Position numbers and translations under genes: made by a program | The notes under the pieces: model-generated | What the model saw: the letters and a program-made list of their open reading frames with translations, nothing else | Told to the model about the DNA's origin: nothing | The model's database searches: none | Shown: positions 1-5,364 of the stretch, piece after piece | Position numbering within the stretch: the stretch's first letter is position 1 | Layout: each line of letters begins with the position of its first letter | Source: Elusimicrobiota bacterium | GTDB taxonomy: Bacteria > Elusimicrobiota > Elusimicrobia > JACQJN01 | DNA length: 5,364 bases | Assembly (NCBI GenBank): GCA_016205085.1 | Contig: JACQJN010000136.1 | Coordinates: forward strand, 1 to 5,364 | Reading direction: 5' to 3'

Positions 1-667
1 CAGAAACCAGGCTTTCCACCACGGGATAAAAGCGTTCATGTATACCCTGTGTGGTGAGGGCTCCCGGCGTTTCCGGGTCTATGACTTCGGATTGCGGCTG
101 CCTTCTGCCTTCAAATCTCAGATTTGTGGAGAATTGGGATTTCAATACTTCTGACTGGGAGAGGCTTGTTTGAGGAGCCGGATAGAGGGCTGCGATGGAA
201 TCGTTGTTCGGCGTTTCCCAGTGACGGGTGGTGTCCTGAACCGTGTTTTTGACCCCTTCCGAAAGTCTGGTTTGAACAACGGTGACCGCCCTTGCTAATT
301 TAATCCGCTCCTTTTGCCCAAGCTGATATAGAAAATTTGTCTGTATATCCTCCAGTTGGCTTTTGACTTGGGTCAAATGGGACAGTTTGGTTCGGGGGGA
401 ATGAGCCTGATGGACGAGCTTTATGGTTGTGGATCGGATCGCTTTTTGGAGGACGTCTTTTTGAATGTCTGTGGGGAGGGAAACAAATTGATCTTGGGAG
501 TATCCTAGGTTCCGGATTTCATTCAGCAGTAGAGGTGAAGCAGGGGAAGGATTGATCCGGAAGGAGGAGGCCCCCGTATTGCGGCTCATCCCGCTTTGCT
601 GGGCAATTGAAAATCCCGGCATTAAGAAAAGCCAGGCGGCTAAAGCCAACCGGAGAGCTTTTTGCAT
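1..667 (-). CDS. Hypothetical exported protein, N-terminal part (runs off left edge)
   Basis: The minus-strand frame from the ATG at 667-665 stays open to the left edge, giving 222 residues and no stop, so the C-terminus lies outside the window. The first 23 residues form a classical signal peptide: a basic start (MQKALR), a hydrophobic core (LALAAWLFLM) and a small-residue site (FSIA, then QQ), so cleavage after Ala23 is likely and the protein is exported. The mature part begins with a Ser/Pro/Gly-rich linker (about 24-45). A mostly helical, charged and polar stretch follows (about 46-150), including the coiled-coil-compatible segment VKSQLEDIQTNFLYQLGQKE near 101-120. A polar Pro/Gln-rich region runs from about 151. 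I see no catalytic motif or known domain and assign no function. No good Shine-Dalgarno precedes the ATG. I keep this start because it gives a complete signal peptide; the next Met (residue 16) would cut into it. The gene is divergent from the PhoH gene across 135 bp. Confidence 0.8.
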   Translation of the reverse strand, partial: MQKALRLALAAWLFLMPGFSIAQQSGMSRNTGASSFRINPSPASPLLLNEIRNLGYSQDQFVSLPTDIQKDVLQKAIRSTTIKLVHQAHSPRTKLSHLTQVKSQLEDIQTNFLYQLGQKERIKLARAVTVVQTRLSEGVKNTVQDTTRHWETPNNDSIAALYPAPQTSLSQSEVLKSQFSTNLRFEGRRQPQSEVIDPETPGALTTQGIHERFYPVVESLVS

Positions 668-718
668 GTCTATAGCCTATCAGCAGGGAGGGAGGGATGA
701 CAGGGGCCTTTGGGGTAT

Positions 719-730
719 TCCTTATAAGGA
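719..730. repeat. Perfect 12-bp palindrome TCCTTATAAGGA
   Basis: The 12 bases read identically on both strands. With no spacer it is better suited to binding a symmetric protein dimer than to forming an RNA hairpin. It lies 52 bp from the leftward start codon and 73 bp from the PhoH start codon. It includes TATAAG on each strand, so it could also overlap a -10 element. The palindrome is seen directly; an operator role is inference. Confidence 0.45.
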
Positions 731-765
731 CAATGGTCCTAGGTAGAATTGGGTCTATGGACCTA
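727..765. repeat. Nested inverted and direct repeats
   Basis: Three elements overlap here. AGGAC (727-731) and GTCCT (736-740) form a 5-bp inverted repeat with a 4-base loop, sharing bases with the adjacent 12-bp palindrome. TAGGT (740-744) and ACCTA (761-765) form a second inverted repeat. The 9-mer ATGGTCCTA (733-741) recurs as ATGGACCTA (757-765), 24 bp apart start to start with one mismatch. Clustering between divergent promoters fits a binding site for a regulator, but each element is short enough to arise by chance. Confidence 0.35.
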
Positions 766-786
766 AGAAAAAAAGGGCTCCATTTT

Positions 787-795
787 TGCTAAACT
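787..795 (+). promoter_or_regulatory. Candidate extended -10 element of the PhoH gene
   Basis: TGCTAAACT matches the extended -10 form (TG, one base, then TAAACT, compared with TATAAT). No good -35 lies 16-18 bp upstream, where the sequence is A-rich, but extended -10 promoters can work without one. The usual 6-7 base distance puts the transcription start at about 801-803, at or next to the ATG at 803. The transcript could therefore be leaderless, which would fit the absence of a Shine-Dalgarno. This is inference from a single hexamer. Confidence 0.3.
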
Positions 796-802
796 GTAGA
801 TC

Positions 803-2179
803 ATGAAGACAGCTAGTTCCTCGATTGTTAAGCCTGTGTCCTCAAGTTCCAGCTCGCGGTTGGTGAAAACATTTGTCCTGGATACAAACGTCCTCATCCA
901 TGACCCGGAGGCTCTTTTCCAGTTCCAGCGCAGCCGGGTGGTTCTGCCTCTGGCGGTGATCGAGGAACTGGATCACTTCAAGCATCTAAACGATGAAAGG
1001 GGCTACAGTGTCCGTCAGGTCTCGCGGTTTTTAGACCGTCTGCGCTCCAAGGGCAAACTCTCTCAGGGGGTGACTTTGGAGCATGGGGGGCATTTGGTGA
1101 TCGAATACCATAAGACCGAGAAGATGCCTCATCAGCTGGAGAATTCCGCCAATAAAAAGGACAACGAAATTCTCTCCACCGCCCTTTGGCTCAAGGAGAG
1201 GGGGGAGCGGGTGGTCCTGATATCCAAGGACATGAATTTGCGCATCAAGGCGGAGGTTCTGGAACTGGAGACGGAAGACTACGAGCGGGAGAAGGTGACT
1301 GTCCAGGATTTGTACAAAGGCTGGCGGGAAATGCTGGTGGAGAAGGAAATCATTGACCAGTTTTTTAAGGATCACCAGCTGAAAAATTTAGAGGGGATGA
1401 AGGATATTTTGCCCAATGAATTTGTCATCTTGAAGGCTAAAGACGGGGCTTCTCAGAGCGGATTGGCTCGGTATCAGCCTCAGACTGGGCTTGTCTCCTT
1501 GTTCCATACCCAGAGCAAACCCTGGGGAATCAGGCCCCTCAATGTCCAGCAGAAATTTGCCTTGGACCTGCTTTTGGATAAAGAGATCAGCCTGGTGTCT
1601 CTTATGGGAGTGCCGGGTTCCGGGAAAACTCTTCTGGCTTTGGCGGCGGGTTTAGAACAGGTGTTTGAATCCTCTTCTTACCGTCGGATGCTGATCTCAA
1701 GACCTGTGGTTCCCGTGGGACGGGACATAGGGTTCCTGCCCGGCACCAAGGAGGAGAAACTTTCCACCTGGATGGGGGCGGTCAAGGACAATATCGAGTT
1801 TTTGTGCGATGCCTCGGGAAGGGTAACCTCCGAGGAAGTGTTGGGAGAGGCCAGCGATCTTTTCAATTCCGATAAGATAGAGGTGGAAGCGGTCTCTTTT
1901 CTAAGAGGCCGTAGTCTGCCGAAGATTTATTTTATCATCGATGACGCTCAGAATCTCACTCCGCATGAGGTGAAAACGATCATCTCCCGGGCCGGAGAGG
2001 GGACGAAGGTGGTTTTGACGGGAGATCCCTACCAGATTGACAATCCCTACCTGGATGCTTCCTCCAACGGCTTATCGAATCTAGTGGATCGGTTCAAGGG
2101 ACAGAAGGTTTTTGGAACCGTGAAGTTCGACAAGATCGAACGCTCTACTTTGGCCGCCCTCGCCAGCGAATTACTGTAG
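803..2179 (+). CDS. PIN-PhoH fusion protein (predicted RNase and P-loop ATPase)
   Basis: This 458-residue protein has the PIN-PhoH architecture of Bacillus YlaK and mycobacterial PhoH2, which are linked to ATP-dependent RNA unwinding and cleavage in the cytoplasm. A Ser-rich N-terminus (residues 4-18) precedes a PIN nuclease domain (about 22-165). Its acidic metal-site candidates are D27 in LDTNVL, E54/E55 in VIEELD, D120 in KKDNEIL and D143 in SKDMNL. A linker leads to the PhoH ATPase (about 240-458), with Walker A GVPGSGKT (269-276), the family segment SRPVVPVGRDIGFLPG, a Walker B-like IIDDAQN (378-384) and the sensor-like LTGDPYQID. The Walker B reads DDAQN where the family usually has DEAQN. 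An in-frame TAG at 797-799 forbids any upstream extension, so 803 is the first possible ATG; it has no Shine-Dalgarno. The end overlaps the convergent protease gene by 9 bp. The family call is very secure; the RNA substrate is unknown. Confidence 0.96.
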   Translation: MKTASSSIVKPVSSSSSSRLVKTFVLDTNVLIHDPEALFQFQRSRVVLPLAVIEELDHFKHLNDERGYSVRQVSRFLDRLRSKGKLSQGVTLEHGGHLVIEYHKTEKMPHQLENSANKKDNEILSTALWLKERGERVVLISKDMNLRIKAEVLELETEDYEREKVTVQDLYKGWREMLVEKEIIDQFFKDHQLKNLEGMKDILPNEFVILKAKDGASQSGLARYQPQTGLVSLFHTQSKPWGIRPLNVQQKFALDLLLDKEISLVSLMGVPGSGKTLLALAAGLEQVFESSSYRRMLISRPVVPVGRDIGFLPGTKEEKLSTWMGAVKDNIEFLCDASGRVTSEEVLGEASDLFNSDKIEVEAVSFLRGRSLPKIYFIIDDAQNLTPHEVKTIISRAGEGTKVVLTGDPYQIDNPYLDASSNGLSNLVDRFKGQKVFGTVKFDKIERSTLAALASELL

Positions 2180-3388
2180 TTCGAAGCCTAAGGCCTTTAG
2201 TTCACTTTCCCATTTGGGATTCATGGGTTTGAGATTGAGGTGTAGGCTGGGGGTGGGTGAGGTTGCTCCCACCAGTTTGGCGGCGTTGATGAGGCCGGCT
2301 CCCTGTTCGTTGGAAGTGAGGTTGGGCAGAGGTTCCGCAGCCGCTTCCAGAGCTTGACGCACTCCCTTGGGATCGAGGGATCCATTCTGAGCTAATTTCA
2401 AAGCCACAAGACCTGTCATATGAGGAGCAGACATGGAGGTCCCGGACCAAGACGCATACGCGCCGCCCGTAGTGGAGAGCACTTTGACTCCGGGCGCGAT
2501 GAAATCCACCTCCGGTCCGCGGCTGGAGAATGTGGCGATCTCGTCTTTGGAGTTGCTGGCTGAGATAGCCAAGGTCTGCTCGTAAGCGGCAGGGAACCCT
2601 ACGGAACTGCCTGAGTTTCCTGCGGAAGCGACGATGGTGATTCCCGCTTCATAGGCGGCCACGATGGTCTGTCTTACCGATTCGTTTCCGGAGCGTCCGC
2701 CTAAACTCATATTGATGACCCGGATATTGTTCTGAACGCACCACTCTATGCCTTTGGCGATGTCGGACCAATAACCTGAGCCGTTGGCATCCAGCACCTT
2801 CACGCCATAGAGTTGGGCCAGGGGGGCCACGCCCACCACTCCTATCTGGTTATCTAGGGCGGCTACCGTTCCACCGACGTGGGTTCCATGTCCATGGTCA
2901 TCCAACCATTTCCATGTTTCTGTGGAAGTGGCATTGAATCCTCCGGCTACGTTTCCTTTTAGATCGGGATGCTCGGGATCTATGCCTGTGTCCACGATGC
3001 CTACCTTCACCCCGGCACCGCGGCTTTGGGACCAGGCCAAGGGGGCTTTGACTCGATCTATGCCCCAAGGGTTTTGCTGCCCTTGAGGATCGGGGTTGGG
3101 AATGTCGTCTATAGCATGGTAGATCAAATCTTCATCCACCCGCACCACGGTGCCCTGTTGGGATTCCAGTTGTTTGACCGCGAGTTTTACTTTGTCTTCA
3201 GAAAAAATAGCGGCGACGGCATGAATTAAATTCAGTTCGTGGATGACCCGCCCTCCCACGTTTTGAACGGCGGTCCGGCGCGTGGACCAACTGGTATCGG
3301 GTGAAAACACTACGATCTTTCGGTTGCTGGCGTAAACAAATGAGACGAGTTGAAGGCAAGAAACAAAGACAAGAAATAATCGGCACAT
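2171..3388 (-). CDS. Secreted subtilisin-like serine protease (peptidase S8)
   Basis: This complete 405-residue pre-pro-protease should be exported and mature outside the cytoplasm. Residues 1-20 form a signal peptide ending VYA before Ser21. Residues about 24-92 look like an inhibitor-I9-type propeptide that assists folding and is then removed. The catalytic domain (about 105-375) has all the S8 residues: Asp133 in VDTGID, His167 in DDHGHGTHVGG, the oxyanion Asn258 in ASAGNSG, and Ser318 in SGTSMSAPH. The loop ALDNQIGVVGVAP (177-189) closely matches the high-affinity calcium loop of subtilisins, and NPWGIDRVKAP is a typical entry to the domain. The mature part has one cysteine (Cys217), so no internal disulfide is possible. 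A short 30-residue tail follows the catalytic domain, with no sorting or anchor motif I recognise. A G-rich ribosome-binding site supports the start. It follows the repeat-protein gene on the same strand after 76 bp. The natural substrate cannot be told from sequence. Confidence 0.97.
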   Translation of the reverse strand: MCRLFLVFVSCLQLVSFVYASNRKIVVFSPDTSWSTRRTAVQNVGGRVIHELNLIHAVAAIFSEDKVKLAVKQLESQQGTVVRVDEDLIYHAIDDIPNPDPQGQQNPWGIDRVKAPLAWSQSRGAGVKVGIVDTGIDPEHPDLKGNVAGGFNATSTETWKWLDDHGHGTHVGGTVAALDNQIGVVGVAPLAQLYGVKVLDANGSGYWSDIAKGIEWCVQNNIRVINMSLGGRSGNESVRQTIVAAYEAGITIVASAGNSGSSVGFPAAYEQTLAISASNSKDEIATFSSRGPEVDFIAPGVKVLSTTGGAYASWSGTSMSAPHMTGLVALKLAQNGSLDPKGVRQALEAAAEPLPNLTSNEQGAGLINAAKLVGATSPTPSLHLNLKPMNPKWESELKALGFELQ

Positions 3389-3395
3389 ATTTATT

Positions 3396-3404
3396 CCCCC
3401 CCTT
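3396..3404 (-). promoter_or_regulatory. G7 ribosome-binding site of the protease gene
   Basis: On the minus strand, AAGGGGGGG lies seven bases (AATAAAT) before the protease ATG. It is purine-rich, correctly spaced and able to pair with the anti-Shine-Dalgarno, and it supports the start at 3388. The run of seven G is a homopolymer prone to slippage, which could alter spacing between strains. Confidence 0.6.
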
Positions 3405-3424
3405 AACGACCCTATTGAGGAAGG

Positions 3425-3454
3425 ATTCTACTAAAAGAATTTGTGAGGAGTCCA
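3425..3454 (-). promoter_or_regulatory. Candidate promoter of the protease gene
   Basis: On the minus strand, TGGACT (3454-3449; 4 of 6 matches to TTGACA) lies 18 bp ahead of TAGAAT (3430-3425; 5 of 6 matches to TATAAT). Transcription would start near 3418 and give a leader of about 30 bases carrying the G7 ribosome-binding site. The -10 overlaps a small inverted repeat, ATTCT (3425-3429) and AGAAT (3436-3440). If real, the protease can be expressed independently of the upstream repeat-protein gene. It is a moderate match found by eye. Confidence 0.35.
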
Positions 3455-3456
3455 GT

Positions 3457-3479
3457 AGACCTATTTAGAATTTAGGTCT
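3457..3479. repeat. 7-bp inverted repeat across the end of the repeat-protein gene (possible weak terminator)
   Basis: AGACCTA (3457-3463) and TAGGTCT (3473-3479) are perfect inverted repeats with a 9-base loop. The loop contains the TAA stop codon (3467-3465) of the minus-strand gene. Read on the minus strand, no U-tract follows the stem, so it is at best a weak or factor-dependent terminator or an mRNA 3'-end stabiliser. Read on the plus strand, four T follow (3479-3482), but no plus-strand gene ends here. Confidence 0.4.
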
Positions 3480-5364
3480 TTTGGGTGGGTTTTTTTCGCG
3501 GTAAAGGGCTAAGAGGTGGGAGATGAAATCTTTGTGGTTGCCTTTTCCCATGGGTGCCGACAGAAGGATTTTAAGGCGTTCCTCCCAGGGAATATGTTTG
3601 AGCCGGGTCAGGGCGTAATGGGGAGAAAGTTCCCTGGGGTGGCTTTGGATGAGCTGTTTTAGAAACTCCTCGGCCCATTTTTTTTGGGTTTCCGAAAGAA
3701 GATTTTTTTCCGACAGGGTTGCCAGAGAATAGGAGGCGTTTTGGGGATAAGCACCCCCATCTGTTTCCCGTTTCTCCTCCAGGAATTTAAGGAGTTTCTC
3801 CACCTGGTGGGGGTGTACGGTCAGCTCTAGGATGAGCGTGTAAAATCCACGATAGTACCAAATCAAATCCTCTTTCCCTTCCCATAGGTGGACCCAGAGG
3901 GCCATCTTTTCATTCCGAGAGAGGTCCTGGGCCAATTGGGAGGCCATTTCCAGGATGTCGGACTTTGTTTCATGTCGCATGTTCGTGCTTGAGTCTTGGG
4001 CCAGTGCCAGGAGTTTTTGGATGACGGCCTCTTTCCGGGTCAAGAAGACAGCGTCTTTACTCTCTGCCATATGCCGGATAGAGTTCAGGCTTTGAGTCAT
4101 TGCGGTGCTGGCGCGGTTGTCGTTATATCGATCATTGAGAAAGAGGTCCAAAGCCTTTCTCTTTTGGTTCTCGTTTAACATGTCATACAGGAAGAGAGGG
4201 GTGACCAAGCTGAATTTGCTGCTATACCTGGATGTATCTTTTTCGGCTCTGGCCAGCATTTCTCTGGCCAGTTTTTCCCTTTTTTTAGGAGATAGAATTT
4301 GGGCATTTTGACTGAGGGCTTCGGCGATTTTAAGATGCCAAAATCCTGTCTCCGTTTCATTCCTGTAATAGGCTTTCCTTAAAAACCGCACCCAGGATCT
4401 TACCAATCGAGATTGGGTGTTGGGGGGAAATGCCGGGAATAGTTGGATAAGAATTTCCTGATTCCGACCATAGACATCGAGCGCCCTCGAACGGGCGGTG
4501 TCCAGGTTGTTTCTCAGTGTGAACCCAAAGCCGATGGTCACACAGCCAACTATAAATTCGAGAAGTATAAAACCAAGATGCCAGCCGTCAATGGAAAATG
4601 GAAAGGGCAGTGATGGTTTTATCCATTGGATTATTGTGTAAATGGCAGAAGCGAGAAGGGTAAAACCTAGAATTACGGTGGGCAAGCCCAAGAAATGCAG
4701 CCACCAACTGGTGTAGAGTCTACGTTTAGGCTTGCTGTGCAGGTCCGACCATAATTTACTCTTCTGTTCGTTCGAGAGGGACTGTTGGGCCAGCCGTTGT
4801 GCCGATGCCAATCTTTTGTTATAGTCGCTACTCAGGGTTTGGTCGATCCATTCCTGGATGGGAGACTCCATATTAGAACCCCGAGGATTTTGGTAGTAGG
4901 TTTGGAGTTCCGGTAGATCCAGACTTTGCAGGAAAGTCAGGTATTCTCCTTTTTCGGATTGAGATAGAAAGGAGAGAGTAGGTATAAATGGCATTAAGGT
5001 TTTGAAAGACTTCTCATCCAGCATCTCCCGGGCCATTTTGTATCCCATGAAATTTGATTCTGCGCCCTCCGACTCCAAGAGCTTGGCTACCACTTCCAAT
5101 ATGGGTTTGGTTTCAGGGGGATCTTCCTGGGTCAGTGTCCTGAACAGAGAGCCTACCTCGCTGGTTTTTGTCAATTCGGGAATGGTTTCGGTTTCAGCGG
5201 TGGAAGGGGCAGGGGTTGGGGCCTTGGGTAAACGCATCCAGAATGTGATTGCCTCCGCATCCGACCAGTAGCCGAAGGCGGCTCCGGGGATTTGGTTGAG
5301 GAGCCTTTTTATCTCAAACAGCTCCGCCCGGCCATACTTTCCGTTTTGGATCAGTTCATCCGCC
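3465..5364 (-). CDS. Unrecognised membrane-anchored helical-repeat protein (5' end outside window)
   Basis: The frame ending at TAA 3467-3465 is open to the right edge, giving 632 residues, partial at the N-terminus. The ATG at 5237 gives a 590-residue frame but has no Shine-Dalgarno, and the 42 codons ahead of it are stop-free and protein-like (for example AELFEIKRLLNQIPG), so the true start is beyond the window. Counting from that Met, there is a Pro/Thr/Glu-rich linker (about 4-45) and a helical domain (46-170). Two hydrophobic helices follow (about 178-206 and 219-241), joined by a short Pro-rich loop, and then a long helical C-terminal domain (250-590). Basic residues flank the hairpin (KPKRR before; R242 and R249/R251 after), so both large domains probably face the cytoplasm. 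A motif like LSxxQKxxL recurs about every 40 residues, suggesting an alpha-solenoid, probably for protein binding. I see no catalytic motif and assign no family. The C-terminus is basic (PPKRPKF). The gene lies upstream of, and co-directional with, the protease gene. Confidence 0.85.
   Translation of the reverse strand, partial: ADELIQNGKYGRAELFEIKRLLNQIPGAAFGYWSDAEAITFWMRLPKAPTPAPSTAETETIPELTKTSEVGSLFRTLTQEDPPETKPILEVVAKLLESEGAESNFMGYKMAREMLDEKSFKTLMPFIPTLSFLSQSEKGEYLTFLQSLDLPELQTYYQNPRGSNMESPIQEWIDQTLSSDYNKRLASAQRLAQQSLSNEQKSKLWSDLHSKPKRRLYTSWWLHFLGLPTVILGFTLLASAIYTIIQWIKPSLPFPFSIDGWHLGFILLEFIVGCVTIGFGFTLRNNLDTARSRALDVYGRNQEILIQLFPAFPPNTQSRLVRSWVRFLRKAYYRNETETGFWHLKIAEALSQNAQILSPKKREKLAREMLARAEKDTSRYSSKFSLVTPLFLYDMLNENQKRKALDLFLNDRYNDNRASTAMTQSLNSIRHMAESKDAVFLTRKEAVIQKLLALAQDSSTNMRHETKSDILEMASQLAQDLSRNEKMALWVHLWEGKEDLIWYYRGFYTLILELTVHPHQVEKLLKFLEEKRETDGGAYPQNASYSLATLSEKNLLSETQKKWAEEFLKQLIQSHPRELSPHYALTRLKHIPWEERLKILLSAPMGKGNHKDFISHLLALYREKNPPKRPKF
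3555..4430 (-). other. Degenerate protein repeat of about 40 residues (helical solenoid candidate)
   Basis: Within the membrane-anchored protein, eight units after the membrane hairpin share a pattern: a hydrophobic residue, usually Ser, Pro or Thr, two variable residues, two polar or basic residues, then L or A four residues on. Counting from the Met at 5237, the units begin at F270 (FPPNTQSRL), L315 (LSPKKREKL), L354 (LNENQKRKA), L399 (LTRKEAVIQ), L439 (LSRNEKMAL), H475 (HPHQVEKLL), L514 (LSETQKKWA) and I549 (IPWEERLKI). Spacings are 45, 39, 45, 40, 36, 39 and 35 residues. Similar segments occur before the membrane hairpin at L91 (LSQSEKGEYL) and L154 (LSNEQKSKLW). The pattern fits a helix N-cap repeated in an alpha-helical solenoid. 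The repeats are too diverged to assign to HEAT, TPR or another class by eye. Confidence 0.5.

Larger units (their letters stand above)
668..802. promoter_or_regulatory. Divergent intergenic region
   Basis: This 135-bp gap separates the start codons of the exported-protein gene (leftward) and the PhoH gene (rightward), so it should hold both promoters. It contains a 12-bp perfect palindrome, two further inverted repeats, a 9-bp direct repeat, an A7 tract at 768-774, and an extended -10-like element just before the PhoH start. I found no convincing paired -35/-10 promoter for the leftward gene. The TATAAG hexamers inside the palindrome have no well-spaced -35 in either direction. That the region is regulatory follows from gene orientation; the individual sites are inference. 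Confidence 0.6.

Noticed and set aside
721..728. TATAAG hexamers within the palindrome as -10 elements for either divergent gene.
   Set aside because: No acceptable -35 lies 16-18 bp away in either direction; the nearest candidate (ATGACA at 697-702) is 20 bp away.
552..746. A 64-codon plus-strand open frame upstream of the PhoH gene, considered as a PhoAT-like antitoxin partner.
   Set aside because: Most of it is antisense to the signal-peptide region of the exported-protein gene, which has a far more protein-like translation. It has no ribosome-binding site or recognisable antitoxin features, so a phoAT-phoH2-type toxin-antitoxin pair is not supported.
1031..1375. A 114-codon minus-strand open frame.
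   Set aside because: It is entirely antisense to the well-supported PIN domain of the PhoH gene, and its translation shows no domain.
2188..2200. Near-palindrome CTAAGGCCTTTAG just after the PhoH stop, considered as a terminator.
   Set aside because: The stem is short and imperfect with almost no loop, no T-run follows, and it lies in the coding end of the protease gene.
2969..3229. An 86-codon plus-strand open frame.
   Set aside because: It lies antisense to the propeptide and catalytic-Asp region of the protease gene, which has all its expected motifs.
4105..4311. A 68-codon plus-strand open frame with a hydrophobic translation.
   Set aside because: It is antisense to the C-terminal repeat domain of the membrane protein. 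The hydrophobic residues are what antisense reading of Lys/Glu-rich helices produces.
5235..5237. ATG taken as the start of the membrane repeat protein.
   Set aside because: No Shine-Dalgarno precedes it, and the same frame is open and protein-like through the right edge, so it is most likely an internal methionine.
1..5364. Search for tRNA or rRNA genes, CRISPR repeats, insertion-sequence ends, transposase or phage genes.
   Set aside because: None was seen. The sequence is nearly all accounted for by four genes and two short intergenic gaps.

Overview
The window is gene-dense bacterial DNA of roughly balanced base composition. It carries four protein-coding genes and no RNA gene, mobile element or CRISPR array that I can see. 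Two genes encode precursors with classical Sec-type signal peptides. A third is membrane-anchored, and the fourth is a PIN-PhoH protein of a type widespread in bacteria. Together with Shine-Dalgarno use ahead of the protease gene, this points to a bacterium. The phylum cannot be fixed from the sequence. A poorly sampled environmental lineage is plausible, because two of the four products belong to no family I recognise.

Layout, left to right. (1) Positions 667 down to 1, minus strand: the 5' part of a gene for an unrecognised exported protein, running off the left edge. (2) Positions 668-802: a 135-bp divergent intergenic region with a perfect 12-bp palindrome, further inverted repeats and a 9-bp direct repeat, ending in an extended -10-like element very close to the next start codon. 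(3) Positions 803-2179, plus strand: a PIN-PhoH fusion protein (predicted RNase plus P-loop ATPase). (4) Positions 3388 down to 2171, minus strand: a secreted subtilisin-family (S8) serine protease with signal peptide, propeptide and complete catalytic triad. Its end overlaps the end of the PhoH gene tail to tail by 9 bp. (5) Positions 3389-3464: a short gap with a candidate promoter, a G7 ribosome-binding site and a 7-bp inverted repeat. (6) Minus strand from the right edge down to 3465: a large unrecognised protein with a two-helix membrane hairpin, flanked by degenerate helical repeats of about 40 residues. Its reading frame stays open to the right edge, so the ATG at 5237 is almost certainly internal and the gene is partial.

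The genes do not form an obvious pathway. The PhoH gene stands alone on the plus strand. The repeat protein and the protease are co-directional with a 76-bp gap and could be co-transcribed, though the gap also holds a candidate promoter and a hairpin. The most unusual item is the membrane-anchored helical-repeat protein. I see no convincing evidence of a new multi-gene system.
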